Assembly: GCA_947492235.1 (NCBI GenBank)
Contig: CANLLZ010000001.1
Coordinates: forward strand, 744,001 to 808,000
Source: an uncultured Altererythrobacter sp.
GTDB taxonomy: Bacteria > Pseudomonadota > Alphaproteobacteria > Sphingomonadales > Sphingomonadaceae
Length of the DNA stretch: 64,000 bases
Direction of reading: 5' to 3'
The position numbers and the translations under genes were made by a program. Under the pieces are notes generated by a model. It was not told the DNA's origin. It did no database searches and worked only from the letters and a program-made list of their open reading frames with translations. Position 1 is the first letter of the stretch. Each line of letters starts with the position of its first letter. Shown one piece after another: positions 52,425 to 61,777 of the stretch.

Positions 52425-53516
52425 GTGAGCCTCTCACAACCCGAAGCCTTCGCCCGCATCCGCCTGCTGCGAAGCCCGCGCATTGGGCCGGTCAGCTACG
52501 CGCAATTGCTGGCGCGGTTCGGCAATGCGGTGGACGCGCTGGAGGCGCTGCCTGACCTCGGCAAGAAGGGCGGCAGCACCTACCGGCCCGCACCATTGGG
52601 CAAGGTGGAGCGGGAGGTGGAGGAGGTCCGCAAGGCAGGCGCGAAATACCTGTTCCACGACCAGCCCGACTATCCCGCGCTGCTGGCCGAAATCGGCGGC
52701 GCTCCGCCCATCATCACCTATCGCGGCGACCTGTCGCTGGCGTCGAAACCGTGCGTCGCCATGGTCGGCGCGCGCAATGCCAGCGCGGCGGCGGTGAAGC
52801 TGGCGCGGGATTTTGCGCAAGGCTTGACGTCCGAGGGGTTCACGGTGGTGTCGGGCCTTGCTCGCGGCATCGACGGGGCGTGTCATGAGGGGGCGTTTCC
52901 TCGCACCATCGGCGTGATCGCCAGCGGGATCGACATTGCCTATCCGCCGCAGCATACCGACTTGCAGGAGCGTATAGCGAGCGAGGGCCTGCTGATCGCC
53001 GAGCAGCCGCCGGGCACTGAGCCGCGCGGCAGCCACTTCCCCAGCCGCAACCGCATTATCGCCGGTCTGGCAGGCGGCACGCTGGTGGTGGAGGCGGCGG
53101 TGAAATCCGGCAGCCTCATCACCGCACGGCTGGCGGGCGAGGCGGGGCGCGAAGTTATGGCCATTCCCGGCAGCCCACTGGAGGCCCGCAGCCACGGCTG
53201 CAACCACCTGATCCGCGAAGGCGCGGTGCTGGTGCAGGCGCCCGAAGATGTCGCCGAACTGATGCGCGGCTTCGACGGCATCCCCCGCAGCACCTTCCGC
53301 GAACCGGTGGCGACTTACGACTACGCGCCAGAGGACATGGCCGACGCTGAACCCGCCGACATCGCCAGCCTGCTGACCACCGCGCCCGTGGCCGTGGACG
53401 AACTCATCCGCCAATCGGGCGCGGGCGCCGCCGCGGTGCAACTGGCGCTGCTGGAACTGGAAATCGCCGGGCAGCTGGAGCGCCACGCGGCGGGTAGGGT
53501 GAGTCTGAAAAAGTGA
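52425..53516 (+). CDS. dprA: DNA processing protein DprA
   Basis: A 363-residue protein that loads RecA on incoming single-stranded DNA. The extended Rossmann core has VGARNASAAAVKLA, SGLARGIDGACHEGA and FPSRNRIIAGLA. A C-terminal winged-helix segment follows (about 295-360). GTG 52425 is taken as start because family sequence begins directly after it. It is close behind plsY, and the next ORF overlaps its stop. Confidence 0.94.
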   Translation: MSLSQPEAFARIRLLRSPRIGPVSYAQLLARFGNAVDALEALPDLGKKGGSTYRPAPLGKVEREVEEVRKAGAKYLFHDQPDYPALLAEIGGAPPIITYRGDLSLASKPCVAMVGARNASAAAVKLARDFAQGLTSEGFTVVSGLARGIDGACHEGAFPRTIGVIASGIDIAYPPQHTDLQERIASEGLLIAEQPPGTEPRGSHFPSRNRIIAGLAGGTLVVEAAVKSGSLITARLAGEAGREVMAIPGSPLEARSHGCNHLIREGAVLVQAPEDVAELMRGFDGIPRSTFREPVATYDYAPEDMADAEPADIASLLTTAPVAVDELIRQSGAGAAAVQLALLELEIAGQLERHAAGRVSLKK

Positions 53517-53992
53517 GCTCAAAACCCCGGAAAATGGAGCCATTGAAGCGGACGCATTGGCCAATTAGCGTCGTGCTGGCCCTGCTAGGGGTCGGAACTT
53601 ACACCCTTTTGAGCTGGCTATCGCGAAACGACTGGGACGATTACGGTCAATTGTTCATATTGAACTCCGCCGGGCTGTTGATGACCATTTTGATCCCGGT
53701 GCTTGCTTGGCATTTAGCCGATAGGTTTCAGTCAGATGGCGCGCTTTCGTTTTCAGTTCGCAGGGTTTTTTCATACGGGCCGTTCCTGACAATTCTGGTA
53801 TTTGTACTGATCATGCTGTTCGTGGAGATGGTTCTGACGCAAATCGACAGCAACGGACGATTTCAGACGCCGGAGGTTGTTTTAAGCCTCAGCAAATTAT
53901 CCACGTGGCTATTCGTTATGAGCGTGGTGTTGAAATGCATCGTTGCTGTTTCGTCTCGTCTCTCGGGGTTGTTGCCGGATCGTTCTGATTAG
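53513..53992 (+). CDS. Hypothetical four-helix membrane protein
   Basis: A 159-residue protein with hydrophobic segments at about 18-36, 45-66, 88-112 and 130-150. GTG 53513 overlaps the dprA stop (GTGA); ATG 53534, with GGAA upstream, is an alternative. The base composition is clearly more AT-rich than in dprA or topA, which suggests recent acquisition. No family recognised. Position alone gives no functional hint. Confidence 0.6.
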   Translation: MSSKPRKMEPLKRTHWPISVVLALLGVGTYTLLSWLSRNDWDDYGQLFILNSAGLLMTILIPVLAWHLADRFQSDGALSFSVRRVFSYGPFLTILVFVLIMLFVEMVLTQIDSNGRFQTPEVVLSLSKLSTWLFVMSVVLKCIVAVSSRLSGLLPDRSD

Positions 53993-54088
53993 AGGTTTAG
54001 TCTCCACCCACAATCCCACTTGACCCCTACGCCAAACCAACCCCACCTTCGCGCGTATACGCACACGTAAGGGAATACCCACACCACA

Positions 54089-56674
54089 ATGCAACTCGTT
54101 ATCGTCGAATCGCCTGCCAAGGCGAAGACCATCGAAGGCTACCTCGGCAAGGACTTCAAGGTTCTCGCATCCTATGGCCATGTCCGCGATCTGCCGCCCA
54201 AGGATGGCAGCGTCCGTCCGGACGAGGACTTCGCGATGGATTGGGAGCTGTACCGGGACAAGCAGAAGCGCTTCAAGGAAATCAGCGATGCGGCGAAGGG
54301 CGCGGACAGGCTCGTCCTCGCCACCGACCCCGACCGCGAGGGCGAGGCGATCAGCTGGCATGTTCAGGAGCTGCTGAAAAAGCGCAAGACGCTGCCCACC
54401 AAGGTTGACCGGGTGACGTTCAACGCGATCACCAAGAAGGCAGTGACCGAGGCGATGGGGTCGCCGCGCGAACTCGATCAGCCGCTGATCGACGCCTATC
54501 TGGCGCGCCGCGCGCTTGATTACCTGTTCGGCTTTACGCTGTCCCCCGTGCTGTGGCGCAAGCTGCCCGGTGCGAAATCGGCGGGCCGTGTGCAGTCGGT
54601 CGCCCTGCGGCTGGTGTGCGAGCGGGAGCGCGAGATCGAGGCGTTCCGGCCGGACGAATACTGGTCCATTGTCGCGAAGATGGAGCAGGACGGGACCGCC
54701 TTCGATGCGCGGCTGGTCAAATATGACGGCAAGAAGCTGGAGAAGCTGACGCTGGGCAATGAAGGCAGCGCCGCTGCCGCGAAGGCAGCAGTGGAGCAGG
54801 GCCGCTTCACCATCGAGGAGGTCGAGACCAAGCCGCTCAAGCGCAATCCCAGCCCGCCATTCACCACCTCTACCCTGCAGCAGGAAGCCGCGCGCAAGCT
54901 GGGCTTTTCCGCGAGCCACACCATGCGGTGCGCGCAATCGCTGTATGAGGCAGGCGCGATCACCTATATGCGGACCGACGGCGTGCAGATGGATATGAGC
55001 GCGATTATGGCCGCGCGCGATGCCATCGTGGAGCGCTACAGCGAAGAGTATCGCCCGGAAAAACCGCGCTTTTACAGCACGAAAGCGAAGAATACGCAGG
55101 AAGCGCACGAGGCCATCCGTCCGACCAGCTTCCTGAAGAAATCGGCCGGTTCGGGCGATGAGGGCCGCTTGTATGATCTGATCTTCAAACGCGCGATGGC
55201 CAGTCAGATGTCCACCGCTCAGCTGGAACGCACGACAATCACCATGCGCGACGCGACCGGCCAGCACGAACTGCGCGCGACCGGTCAGGTGGTGAAATTC
55301 CCCGGTTTTCTAGCGGTGTATCAGGAAGGCTTCGACGACCGCGAAGATGACGAGGAGGGCCTGCTGCCCACCATGCGCAAGGGCGATGCCCCGGCGAAGA
55401 AGGACGTCGAGGCCAACCAGCACTTCACCCAGCCGCCGCCGCGTTTCTCCGAAGCGAGCCTGGTCAAACGTCTGGAGGAACTCGGCATCGGGCGTCCGTC
55501 CACCTATGCCAGCACGATCCAGACCGTGCGCGACCGAGACTATGTGCGCATGGAGAAAAACCGTTTCTTTGCAGAGGAATCGGGACGGCTTCTAACAGCA
55601 TTTCTGGAGCGGTTCTTCCCCACTTACGTGGCTTATGACTTCACCGCCGGGATGGAGGACGAGCTCGATGTCGTCTCCGACGGGCGCGAGGAATACAAGA
55701 CGCTGCTCGCCAAATTCTGGCAGGATTTCAAGCCCAAGGCCGATGAGGTCATGGAGAAGTTGCCGTCCGAAGTCACTGAAGTCTTGGACGAATATCTCTC
55801 CGACTTCCTGTTCCCCGAACGCGAAGACGGCAAGGACGCGCGCTTCTGTCCGCTCTGCGAAAAAGAGGGCCGCGAGAATGGCCGTCTGGCACTGCGCGGG
55901 GGCCGATACGGCGCGTTTGTCGCATGTGCCAACTACCCCGAATGCAAATTCACTCGCCGCTTTGCCCAGCCGGGTGCGGATGGCGAAGATGCGGCTGAAG
56001 ATGCGGTTCTCGGCGAACACCCCGTCACTGGCCTCCCGATCGAGCGCAAGACGGGTCGTTTTGGCCCCTATATCCAGATGGGCGAGGGCAAGGAAATCAA
56101 GCGCGCCAGCATCCCCAAAGACCTCGACGGTTTCGATCTCGAATGGGCGGTGAAGCTGATCGACCTGCCGCGCATCGTGGGTGAGCACCCCGAGACGGGC
56201 AAGGAAATCGAAGCGGCGATAGGACGTTACGGCCCGTATCTGCGCCACGATGGCAAATATGCGAAGCTGACCAGCACCGTCGATGTATTCGAAACGGGCA
56301 TGAATGCAGCGGTGTCGCTGCTGGCTGAAGCGGCCAATCGCAAAGGGGGCGGCAGGCAGAAGGCCGAGCCGATCCAGACGTTCAAGGAACACCCGACCAG
56401 CGGCGGCGAGATGAAGGTCCTGCCGGGCCGCTATGGCCCCTACGTCACCGACGGCACCAACAACGCCACGATTCCGAAGGACACCAAGCCGGAGGACGTG
56501 ACCGAGGCGCAGGCGATCGAACTGATCGACGCCCGCATCGCCAAGGGCCCGCCAAAGAAGAAGGGCCGCAAGAAAGCGGCTCCGAAAAAGAAGCCGGCGG
56601 CGAAGAAAGCTCCGGCGAAGAAGGCAGCTGCGAAGAAGAAGCCTGCTCCGAAGAAGGCGGTTGCGAAGGAGTGA
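54089..56674 (+). CDS. topA: DNA topoisomerase I
   Basis: An 861-residue type IA topoisomerase that relaxes negative supercoils. The Toprim domain starts at the N-terminus (VIVESPAKAKTIEGYLG, then DPDREGEAI). The catalytic Tyr is in ITYMRTDGVQ (about 293). One Cys4-type zinc motif (CPLCEKEG then CANYPECKF, about 588-615) is followed by topoisomerase C-terminal repeats. A Lys/Ala-rich tail (about 825-861) is typical of alphaproteobacterial TopA and binds DNA. Confidence 0.97.
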   Translation: MQLVIVESPAKAKTIEGYLGKDFKVLASYGHVRDLPPKDGSVRPDEDFAMDWELYRDKQKRFKEISDAAKGADRLVLATDPDREGEAISWHVQELLKKRKTLPTKVDRVTFNAITKKAVTEAMGSPRELDQPLIDAYLARRALDYLFGFTLSPVLWRKLPGAKSAGRVQSVALRLVCEREREIEAFRPDEYWSIVAKMEQDGTAFDARLVKYDGKKLEKLTLGNEGSAAAAKAAVEQGRFTIEEVETKPLKRNPSPPFTTSTLQQEAARKLGFSASHTMRCAQSLYEAGAITYMRTDGVQMDMSAIMAARDAIVERYSEEYRPEKPRFYSTKAKNTQEAHEAIRPTSFLKKSAGSGDEGRLYDLIFKRAMASQMSTAQLERTTITMRDATGQHELRATGQVVKFPGFLAVYQEGFDDREDDEEGLLPTMRKGDAPAKKDVEANQHFTQPPPRFSEASLVKRLEELGIGRPSTYASTIQTVRDRDYVRMEKNRFFAEESGRLLTAFLERFFPTYVAYDFTAGMEDELDVVSDGREEYKTLLAKFWQDFKPKADEVMEKLPSEVTEVLDEYLSDFLFPEREDGKDARFCPLCEKEGRENGRLALRGGRYGAFVACANYPECKFTRRFAQPGADGEDAAEDAVLGEHPVTGLPIERKTGRFGPYIQMGEGKEIKRASIPKDLDGFDLEWAVKLIDLPRIVGEHPETGKEIEAAIGRYGPYLRHDGKYAKLTSTVDVFETGMNAAVSLLAEAANRKGGGRQKAEPIQTFKEHPTSGGEMKVLPGRYGPYVTDGTNNATIPKDTKPEDVTEAQAIELIDARIAKGPPKKKGRKKAAPKKKPAAKKAPAKKAAAKKKPAPKKAVAKE

Positions 56675-56684
56675 ACCCCATTAT

Positions 56685-56804
56685 CGTCATTGCGAGCGCA
56701 GCGAAGCAATCCATGACGGGACGTTTCGCAATGCAACCCACCTTGGTGAGTGTGGCCTGCGTTGCGTCATGGATTGCCGCGTCGCTGCGCTCCTCGCAAT
56801 GACG
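56685..56804. repeat. Inverted repeat pair of the CGTCATTGCGAGCGCAGCG type
   Basis: CGTCATTGCGAGCGCAGCG begins at 56685 and continues to GCAATCCATGAC; its near-complement ends at 56804. Such pairs are dispersed repeats in many alphaproteobacteria. Here it lies just after topA and could act as a transcription-end structure. Confidence 0.75.
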
Positions 56805-56823
56805 AGACTAGGGAGAAGTTGAG

Positions 56824-57006
56824 ATGGGCAAGGAACGCTTTGAACGCCACAAACAGCCCTGGACCGGCGAGGAAGCGGGCAAGCTCAAGCTCCTCGCAGG
56901 CAAAGGGCAGGGCATCAAACAAATCGCCAAGGCCCTGAACCGCAGCGAGGAATCGACCAAGACCTTCGCCAAACAGCAAAAGATTGCGATTGCTAAGAAG
57001 CGGTAG
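56824..57006 (+). CDS. Small basic HTH-like protein
   Basis: A 60-residue protein with a strong GGGAGAAG ribosome site. It is rich in Lys and Glu. The segment PWTGEEAGKLKLLAGKGQGIKQIAKALNRSEESTK resembles a SANT/Myb-like or HTH unit found in many short sphingomonad proteins. It probably binds nucleic acid, but no target or function is known. Confidence 0.7.
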   Translation: MGKERFERHKQPWTGEEAGKLKLLAGKGQGIKQIAKALNRSEESTKTFAKQQKIAIAKKR

Positions 57007-57013
57007 TAAAATT

Positions 57014-57046
57014 CCTCCCCATTTTCACGTAGTGCAAATGGGGAGG
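57014..57046. repeat. Hairpin upstream of DUF559 gene
   Basis: CCTCCCCATTT and AAATGGGGAGG form an 11-bp stem with an 11-base loop. It lies 36 bases before the DUF559 start. A related hairpin follows the same gene. Confidence 0.65.
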
Positions 57047-57082
57047 TGGCAGACGCCGCAGGCGGCTGACGGAGGGGTACTA

Positions 57083-57457
57083 GTGCCGAGGCCCAGAAGA
57101 CCAAGAAACATCGCGAAGGCTCGCAAGCTTCGGAGCGAAGCCTCGCTTCCCGAACGCCTGCTCTGGCGCGAACTCCGCCAGCAGCAGGACATCAAATTCC
57201 GCCGCCAGCATTCGATCGAGCCATACGTGCTCGACTTCTACTGCGCTTCGCTGAAGCTATGCATCGAGATTGACGGCATAGCGCACGACATGGGCGATAA
57301 GCCGCAGCGTGATGTCGAGCGGGATGCGAAACTCTTGGAGAGTGGCATCGAGACGCTGCGATTCACCGCGTCCGAAGTGCTGGCCGATCCGGGTGGGGTG
57401 GCCGACAGCATCGTGCGCTTTTGCGAAGCTCGCAAACCCCTCCGAGCCGAAGCCTGA
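57083..57457 (+). CDS. DUF559 domain protein, endonuclease-like
   Basis: A 124-residue protein starting at GTG 57083 with GGAGGGG just upstream. DUF559 signatures are LRSEASLPERLLWRELR, IKFRRQHSIEPYVLDFYC and LCIEIDGIAHD, a Vsr-like endonuclease fold with conserved Asp, Glu and Asp. It is flanked on both sides by similar CCTCCCC-type hairpins. DUF559 genes occur with such repeats in many genomes and may be mobile. Biochemical activity is unproven. Confidence 0.85.
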   Translation: MPRPRRPRNIAKARKLRSEASLPERLLWRELRQQQDIKFRRQHSIEPYVLDFYCASLKLCIEIDGIAHDMGDKPQRDVERDAKLLESGIETLRFTASEVLADPGGVADSIVRFCEARKPLRAEA

Positions 57458-57470
57458 TGGCTTCGGCCCA

Positions 57471-57501
57471 CCTCCCCAAATGGTTTTGCAATTTGTGGAG
57501 G
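57471..57501. repeat. Hairpin downstream of DUF559 gene
   Basis: CCTCCCCAAAT (57471-57481) and ATTTGTGGAGG (57491-57501) pair with one mismatch. The sequence is related to the hairpin at 57014-57046 and closes the segment carrying the DUF559 gene. Confidence 0.55.
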
Positions 57502-57511
57502 GTCTAGGTCT

Positions 57512-58525
57512 TTACCCCTTCCACTCCAGCCCGATCTCTTCGTACACCTCTTTGTCCTCGTCCCACTTTTCATCCACTTTCACGTGGAGGAACAGGTGGA
57601 CCTTCACGCCCAGCATCTCTGACAATTCCTTGCGCGCCGCCTCGCCGATACTTTTGATCATGCTGCCGCCTTTGCCCAGCACGATGGGTTTCTGGCTCTC
57701 GCGGCCGATCACGATTTGCTGGCGGATTTCCACGCTGCCGTCAGGGCGTTGGGTGTAGCTTTCGGGGCGCACGGCGCTGTCATAGGGCAGCTCGTCATGC
57801 AGTTGCTGATAGAGCTGCTCGCGGGTGATTTCGGTGGCCAGCAGGCGCTCGGACGCATCGCTCACCTGATCTTCGGGATACATCCACTCGGCCTCGGGCA
57901 TCATGCCGGCGAGCGCATCTTTTAGTTCCGGCACGCCGTCTCCGGTGAGGGCGCTGATGAAGTAGATTTCGGCGAACTCGGCCTTGGCATTCAGGTCCTC
58001 GGCCAGCGCCAGCAGGGGTTCCTTCTTCGCCTTGTCGACCTTGTTCAGGACCAGAATCTTGCGCTCGGGCCGTTTGGCCAGCGCCTCCACCAGCGGCTCA
58101 AGCTCGTGGCGGCGCTGTTTGATCGGATCGACCAGCAATAACACCGCGTCGGCGCTTTGCGTGCCGTCCCATGCGGCGGTCACCATCGCGCGGTCCAGCT
58201 TACGCTTGGGCGCGAAGATACCGGGCGTGTCGACCAGGATCATCTGGGTCTTCGCATCCGCGGTCTCATGCAAGGCAATGCCGAGCATCCGGGCGCGGGT
58301 GGTTTGCGCCTTGGCACTGGTGATCGCGACCTTCTGGCCGACCAGCTGGTTGACTAGCGTGGACTTGCCCGCATTGGGCGCGCCGATCACCGCGACCATG
58401 CCGCATTTCTGCTTTTCCTCGCCGCTTTTCCCTTCGCTGCGCTGCGGGGCGGCTGCGGGCGGCCGGTCGGCTTTGCCGTCCCCCTCGGGGCCGGATGGTG
58501 TGGTGTGTAATTCGGTATTGTTCAT
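57512..58525 (-). CDS. era: GTPase Era
   Basis: A 337-residue GTPase that assists 16S rRNA maturation and 30S assembly. G1 is GAPNAGKST (about 48-56), G3 DTPG and G4 NKVD. The C-terminal KH domain has VLGKGGSMIKSIGEAARKEL. A 40-residue low-complexity N-terminal extension (Pro/Gly/Glu-rich) is unusual compared with E. coli Era (301). It lies downstream of rnc on the same strand, as is normal. Confidence 0.95.
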   Translation of the reverse strand: MNNTELHTTPSGPEGDGKADRPPAAAPQRSEGKSGEEKQKCGMVAVIGAPNAGKSTLVNQLVGQKVAITSAKAQTTRARMLGIALHETADAKTQMILVDTPGIFAPKRKLDRAMVTAAWDGTQSADAVLLLVDPIKQRRHELEPLVEALAKRPERKILVLNKVDKAKKEPLLALAEDLNAKAEFAEIYFISALTGDGVPELKDALAGMMPEAEWMYPEDQVSDASERLLATEITREQLYQQLHDELPYDSAVRPESYTQRPDGSVEIRQQIVIGRESQKPIVLGKGGSMIKSIGEAARKELSEMLGVKVHLFLHVKVDEKWDEDKEVYEEIGLEWKG

Positions 58526-58532
58526 AAATTTC

Positions 58533-58646
58533 CCGTTCGCCCTGAGCTTGTCGAAGGGCTGTTTGTGATTTGCGCGTTCGTCATGAAGCAGGGCGGTCCT
58601 TCGGAGTCGAAGACGGCGCGTAGTGCCACCGGCTCAGGACGAACGG
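58533..58646. repeat. REP-like inverted repeat between rnc and era
   Basis: CCGTTCGCCCTGAGCTTGTCGAAGG begins at about 58534 and pairs with CTCAGGACGAACGG ending at 58646. The right arm contains the variant GGAGTCGAAGACGGCGCG(T)AGTGCCACCGG, also found near 62.6 kb. It interrupts the rnc-era operon. Confidence 0.7.
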
Positions 58647-58668
58647 ATAGAGAAGGGCGCGCTTAGGC

Positions 58669-59358
58669 TCAGCCAAACCGCTCCATAAATGCTTTGGCGG
58701 CGGCGGTTTCTGCTTCGCGTTTGCTGCCCTTGGTGGCCTCGGCCTGGCCTACCTTGGGCACCGTCACGCGGACCGTGAATTGCAAAGCATGATCGGGGCC
58801 GGACCGGTCGACCAGTTCATACACGGGCCCACGCCGCTGGTTGCCGGCGGCCCATTCCTGCAGCGCGCTTTTGGGATGTTTGGAGCGGCCCGTGTCGCCC
58901 TCCATCTGGTCTGCCCACAGTTCGTGGATGAGCGCGCGCGTGGCATCGAATCCGGCATCGAGGAAGTTCGCGCCCAGCAGCGATTCGGTGATGTCGCCCA
59001 ACACATTGGTGCTTTTCGCCGCGCCATCATCGCGAGCCTGCTTGCCCAGCAGGATATGCTCGCTCGCGCCCAGTTCGCTGGCCACCGCAGCGCAATTCGT
59101 CTTGCTGACCAGAGCATTCAGCCGCTGCGCCAATTGCCCTTCGGCCCCCGGATTGCGCTCGAACAGCCAGTCCGCAATCGTCAGGCCCAGCACCCGGTCG
59201 CCGAGAAATTCGAGCCGCTGATAATCGTGCTTTGCACCCGTGCTGCCATGGGTCAGCGCGGCCAGCCACAGCGCCTCGTCCTTCACGGTGAAGCCGCTGT
59301 CGGTCAACCATTCGCGGGTTTCGGGGTTGAGGGATGGGCCGGGGGCAGGGCTGGTCAT
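58669..59358 (-). CDS. rnc: Ribonuclease III
   Basis: A 229-residue endoribonuclease acting on double-stranded RNA (rRNA processing). The catalytic motif is RLEFLGDRVLGL; the second Asp/Glu pair lies in VLGDITESLLGANFLD. A dsRBD covers about 150-225 (HPKSALQEWAAGNQRRGPVYEL). ATG 59358 overlaps the lepB stop (ATGA); the open frame runs 20 codons further into lepB. lepB-rnc-era order is conserved in many proteobacteria. Confidence 0.95.
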   Translation of the reverse strand: MTSPAPGPSLNPETREWLTDSGFTVKDEALWLAALTHGSTGAKHDYQRLEFLGDRVLGLTIADWLFERNPGAEGQLAQRLNALVSKTNCAAVASELGASEHILLGKQARDDGAAKSTNVLGDITESLLGANFLDAGFDATRALIHELWADQMEGDTGRSKHPKSALQEWAAGNQRRGPVYELVDRSGPDHALQFTVRVTVPKVGQAEATKGSKREAETAAAKAFMERFG

Positions 59359-60209
59359 AGCCCGTCCCCTATACGCTGCCAGCGGGTTGCGGAAAACCAT
59401 GAACCGGGGCGAAGCCATTCTGCGCCGCCATCGGTGGAGAACACGATGCTCTCCGCACGGCCCACCAGCAGCGCCTGCGGCACCAGACCGACGCCCCCGG
59501 CAGCCTCTGGCCGGAACCGGCTGTCCTGCGAATTGTCGCGGTTGTCGCCCATCAGGAACATCGCGCCTTCGGGCACGGTCACTTCGGCGAAATCATCCTG
59601 CGGCAACCGCCCGAAATCGAGCGTTTCGTATGTGCGTCCACCGGGCAGGCGCTCTCGGTAGCGGGTGTAGCTGCACAGGATCCTGCCATCGGTCTGGCGC
59701 TGGCTGCTGGCGCCCCATGAGCAGCGGGTGTTGGCCGAGACCGGAATCCGGAAATCGCCCAGCCTGACGCGCGGCAGCGGTTCCCCGTTCAGGATGACCT
59801 GCCCGCGGCGCATCTCCACCGTGTCGCCGGGCAGGCCGATCGCGCGCTTGACGTAATCGGTGCCGTCGATCGGGTGCTTGAAAATCACGATATCGCCGCG
59901 CTCGGGCTGGGCGGCGAACCAGCGGCCCGGAATGATCGGCAAATCGAACGGCAGCGAATTGCTGGTGAAGCCATAGGGCCATTTCGACGCGACCAGATAA
60001 TCCCCGTTCATCAGGCGCGGCAGCATGCTTTCGCTGGGAATGTTGAACAGCGAAAAGGCAAAGCTGCGAAATGCCAGCGCAGCCAGCGCGACCAGCAGGA
60101 TGAAGCGCAGAAAACTGCCGGGGGTCTCGCTGCGGTCCCCCGATTCCGGAACATTCGTATCCGGGCTTTGCGTCTTTTCATCCATCGCCGGGGTCTTTAG
60201 GCGAGCCAT
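59355..60209 (-). CDS. lepB: Signal peptidase I
   Basis: A 284-residue inner-membrane serine protease that removes signal peptides. The helix is at about 33-50; the nucleophile Ser is in IPSESMLPRL, the base Lys in DYVKRAIGLPGD, and the GDNRDNSQDSR box follows. ATG 60209 is used; ATG 60185 and TTG 60221 are alternatives, none with a strong ribosome site. An insertion (about 155-195, with two Cys) is longer than in E. coli-like forms. It is divergent from pgi. Confidence 0.92.
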   Translation of the reverse strand: MARLKTPAMDEKTQSPDTNVPESGDRSETPGSFLRFILLVALAALAFRSFAFSLFNIPSESMLPRLMNGDYLVASKWPYGFTSNSLPFDLPIIPGRWFAAQPERGDIVIFKHPIDGTDYVKRAIGLPGDTVEMRRGQVILNGEPLPRVRLGDFRIPVSANTRCSWGASSQRQTDGRILCSYTRYRERLPGGRTYETLDFGRLPQDDFAEVTVPEGAMFLMGDNRDNSQDSRFRPEAAGGVGLVPQALLVGRAESIVFSTDGGAEWLRPGSWFSATRWQRIGDGL

Positions 60210-60238
60210 GACCAGCGGCAAAAGGAAAACGGCAGATT

Positions 60239-61777
60239 ATGACTTCGAAGATCGATCAGGCCTGGACGACGATCCAGTCTCACGAACAGAAAACGCTGGA
60301 GGAATTGTTTGCCGCCGACGAGAACCGCGTCGGGAAACTCTCGGGCCGGATCGAGTGGGGAGAAGAGCTGACGGCGGGCGGTATCCTGTTCGACTGGTCG
60401 AAAACGCATCTGGACGACGCGTTGCTGGACGGTTTCGAGGCGCTGGCCGAAGCGCGGGGCTTTGCCGACAAACGCGCCGAGTTGCTGTCGGGCGCGGTGA
60501 TCAATGTCACCGAAGGCCGTGCGGCGGAGCACACCGCCACACGCGGCACCGGCGCGGACGCCAGCGTGGAGGAAGCGCAGGCGCTGCTGCTGCGCATGAA
60601 GCTGCTGGTGGAGGCAATCCATCAGGGCGCGCTGGGGGAGATCAAGCACCTTATCCATATCGGCATTGGTGGCAGCGCGCTCGGCCCCGCATTGGCGGTG
60701 GATGCGCTGACCCGCGATCTGGCGCTGGTGGATGTGCATGTTGTGTCCAACATTGACGGTGTCGCGCTGGAGCAGGCCTTCGCCGCGTGTGATCCGGCGA
60801 CCACGCTGATCGCGGTGGCCAGCAAGACCTTCACCACCATCGAGACGATGACCAATGCCGCCAGCGCGCTGAAATGGCTGGGCGACAATGGCGTGGAGGA
60901 TCCCGGCGGGCGGGTGGTCGCGCTCACCGCCAATCCGGAAAAGGCGGTGGAGTGGGGCGTCGACGAGACCCGCGTGCTGCCCTTTATGGAAACGGTCGGC
61001 GGGCGCTATTCGCTGTGGTCCAGCATAGGGTTTCCGGTGGCTCTGGGCGCAGGCTGGGATGAATTCGAAGCAATGCTGGCGGGCGCGGCGGCGGTCGATG
61101 CGCATTTCGCGCAGACCGAGGGGCGGGCGAACCTGCCCCTGCGCGCCGCCTTTGCCGACCAATATTACGCCCGCGTGCGCGGCTGCCAGACGCGGGCCGT
61201 GTTCGCCTATGACGAGCGCTTTGGCCTCTTCCCCGATTACCTCCAGCAGCTGGAAATGGAGAGCAATGGCAAGCGCGTGACGGTGGATGGCGAGCCCGTC
61301 GATGGCCCGACCGCCGCTGTGACCTGGGGCGGGGTGGGCACCGATGCGCAGCACGCGGTGTTCCAGCTGCTGCATCAGGGCACGCATCTGATCCCGGTGG
61401 ATTTCATCGCCTCAATCGCGCCGGGCGACGAGCTGGACCCGGCGCATCACCGCATCCTACTGACCAATTGCTTCGCCCAGGGCGCCGCGCTGATGGCCGG
61501 CGGCAATATGGCGGCCGACGGCAAGGACCCGGCACGCGCCTTCCCCGGCAACCGCCCCAGCGCCACGATGCTGGCCGACGATCTGGACGCGGCGGCCCTA
61601 GGCGCGCTGATCGCGTTTCACGAGCACCGGACCTTTGCGAATGCGGTGCTGCTGGGGATTAATCCGTTCGACCAGTTCGGGGTGGAGCTGGGTAAGAAAA
61701 TGGCGACCGACATTGAAGGCGGCGAGGCGGAGTTCGATGCTAGTACCAAGGCGCTGTTGGAGGCGGCTGGGTTATAA
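60239..61777 (+). CDS. pgi: Glucose-6-phosphate isomerase
   Basis: A 512-residue enzyme that interconverts glucose-6-phosphate and fructose-6-phosphate. IGIGGSALGP (about 143-152), VASKTFTTIETM, GGRYSLWSS and GVELGKKMA are family signatures. AAAAGGAAAAC precedes the ATG. Length is close to the usual 500-550. It is followed by an AT-richer stretch with a hairpin (CTTTTCG/CGAAAAG near 61828-61852) that may end transcription. Confidence 0.96.
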   Translation: MTSKIDQAWTTIQSHEQKTLEELFAADENRVGKLSGRIEWGEELTAGGILFDWSKTHLDDALLDGFEALAEARGFADKRAELLSGAVINVTEGRAAEHTATRGTGADASVEEAQALLLRMKLLVEAIHQGALGEIKHLIHIGIGGSALGPALAVDALTRDLALVDVHVVSNIDGVALEQAFAACDPATTLIAVASKTFTTIETMTNAASALKWLGDNGVEDPGGRVVALTANPEKAVEWGVDETRVLPFMETVGGRYSLWSSIGFPVALGAGWDEFEAMLAGAAAVDAHFAQTEGRANLPLRAAFADQYYARVRGCQTRAVFAYDERFGLFPDYLQQLEMESNGKRVTVDGEPVDGPTAAVTWGGVGTDAQHAVFQLLHQGTHLIPVDFIASIAPGDELDPAHHRILLTNCFAQGAALMAGGNMAADGKDPARAFPGNRPSATMLADDLDAAALGALIAFHEHRTFANAVLLGINPFDQFGVELGKKMATDIEGGEAEFDASTKALLEAAGL

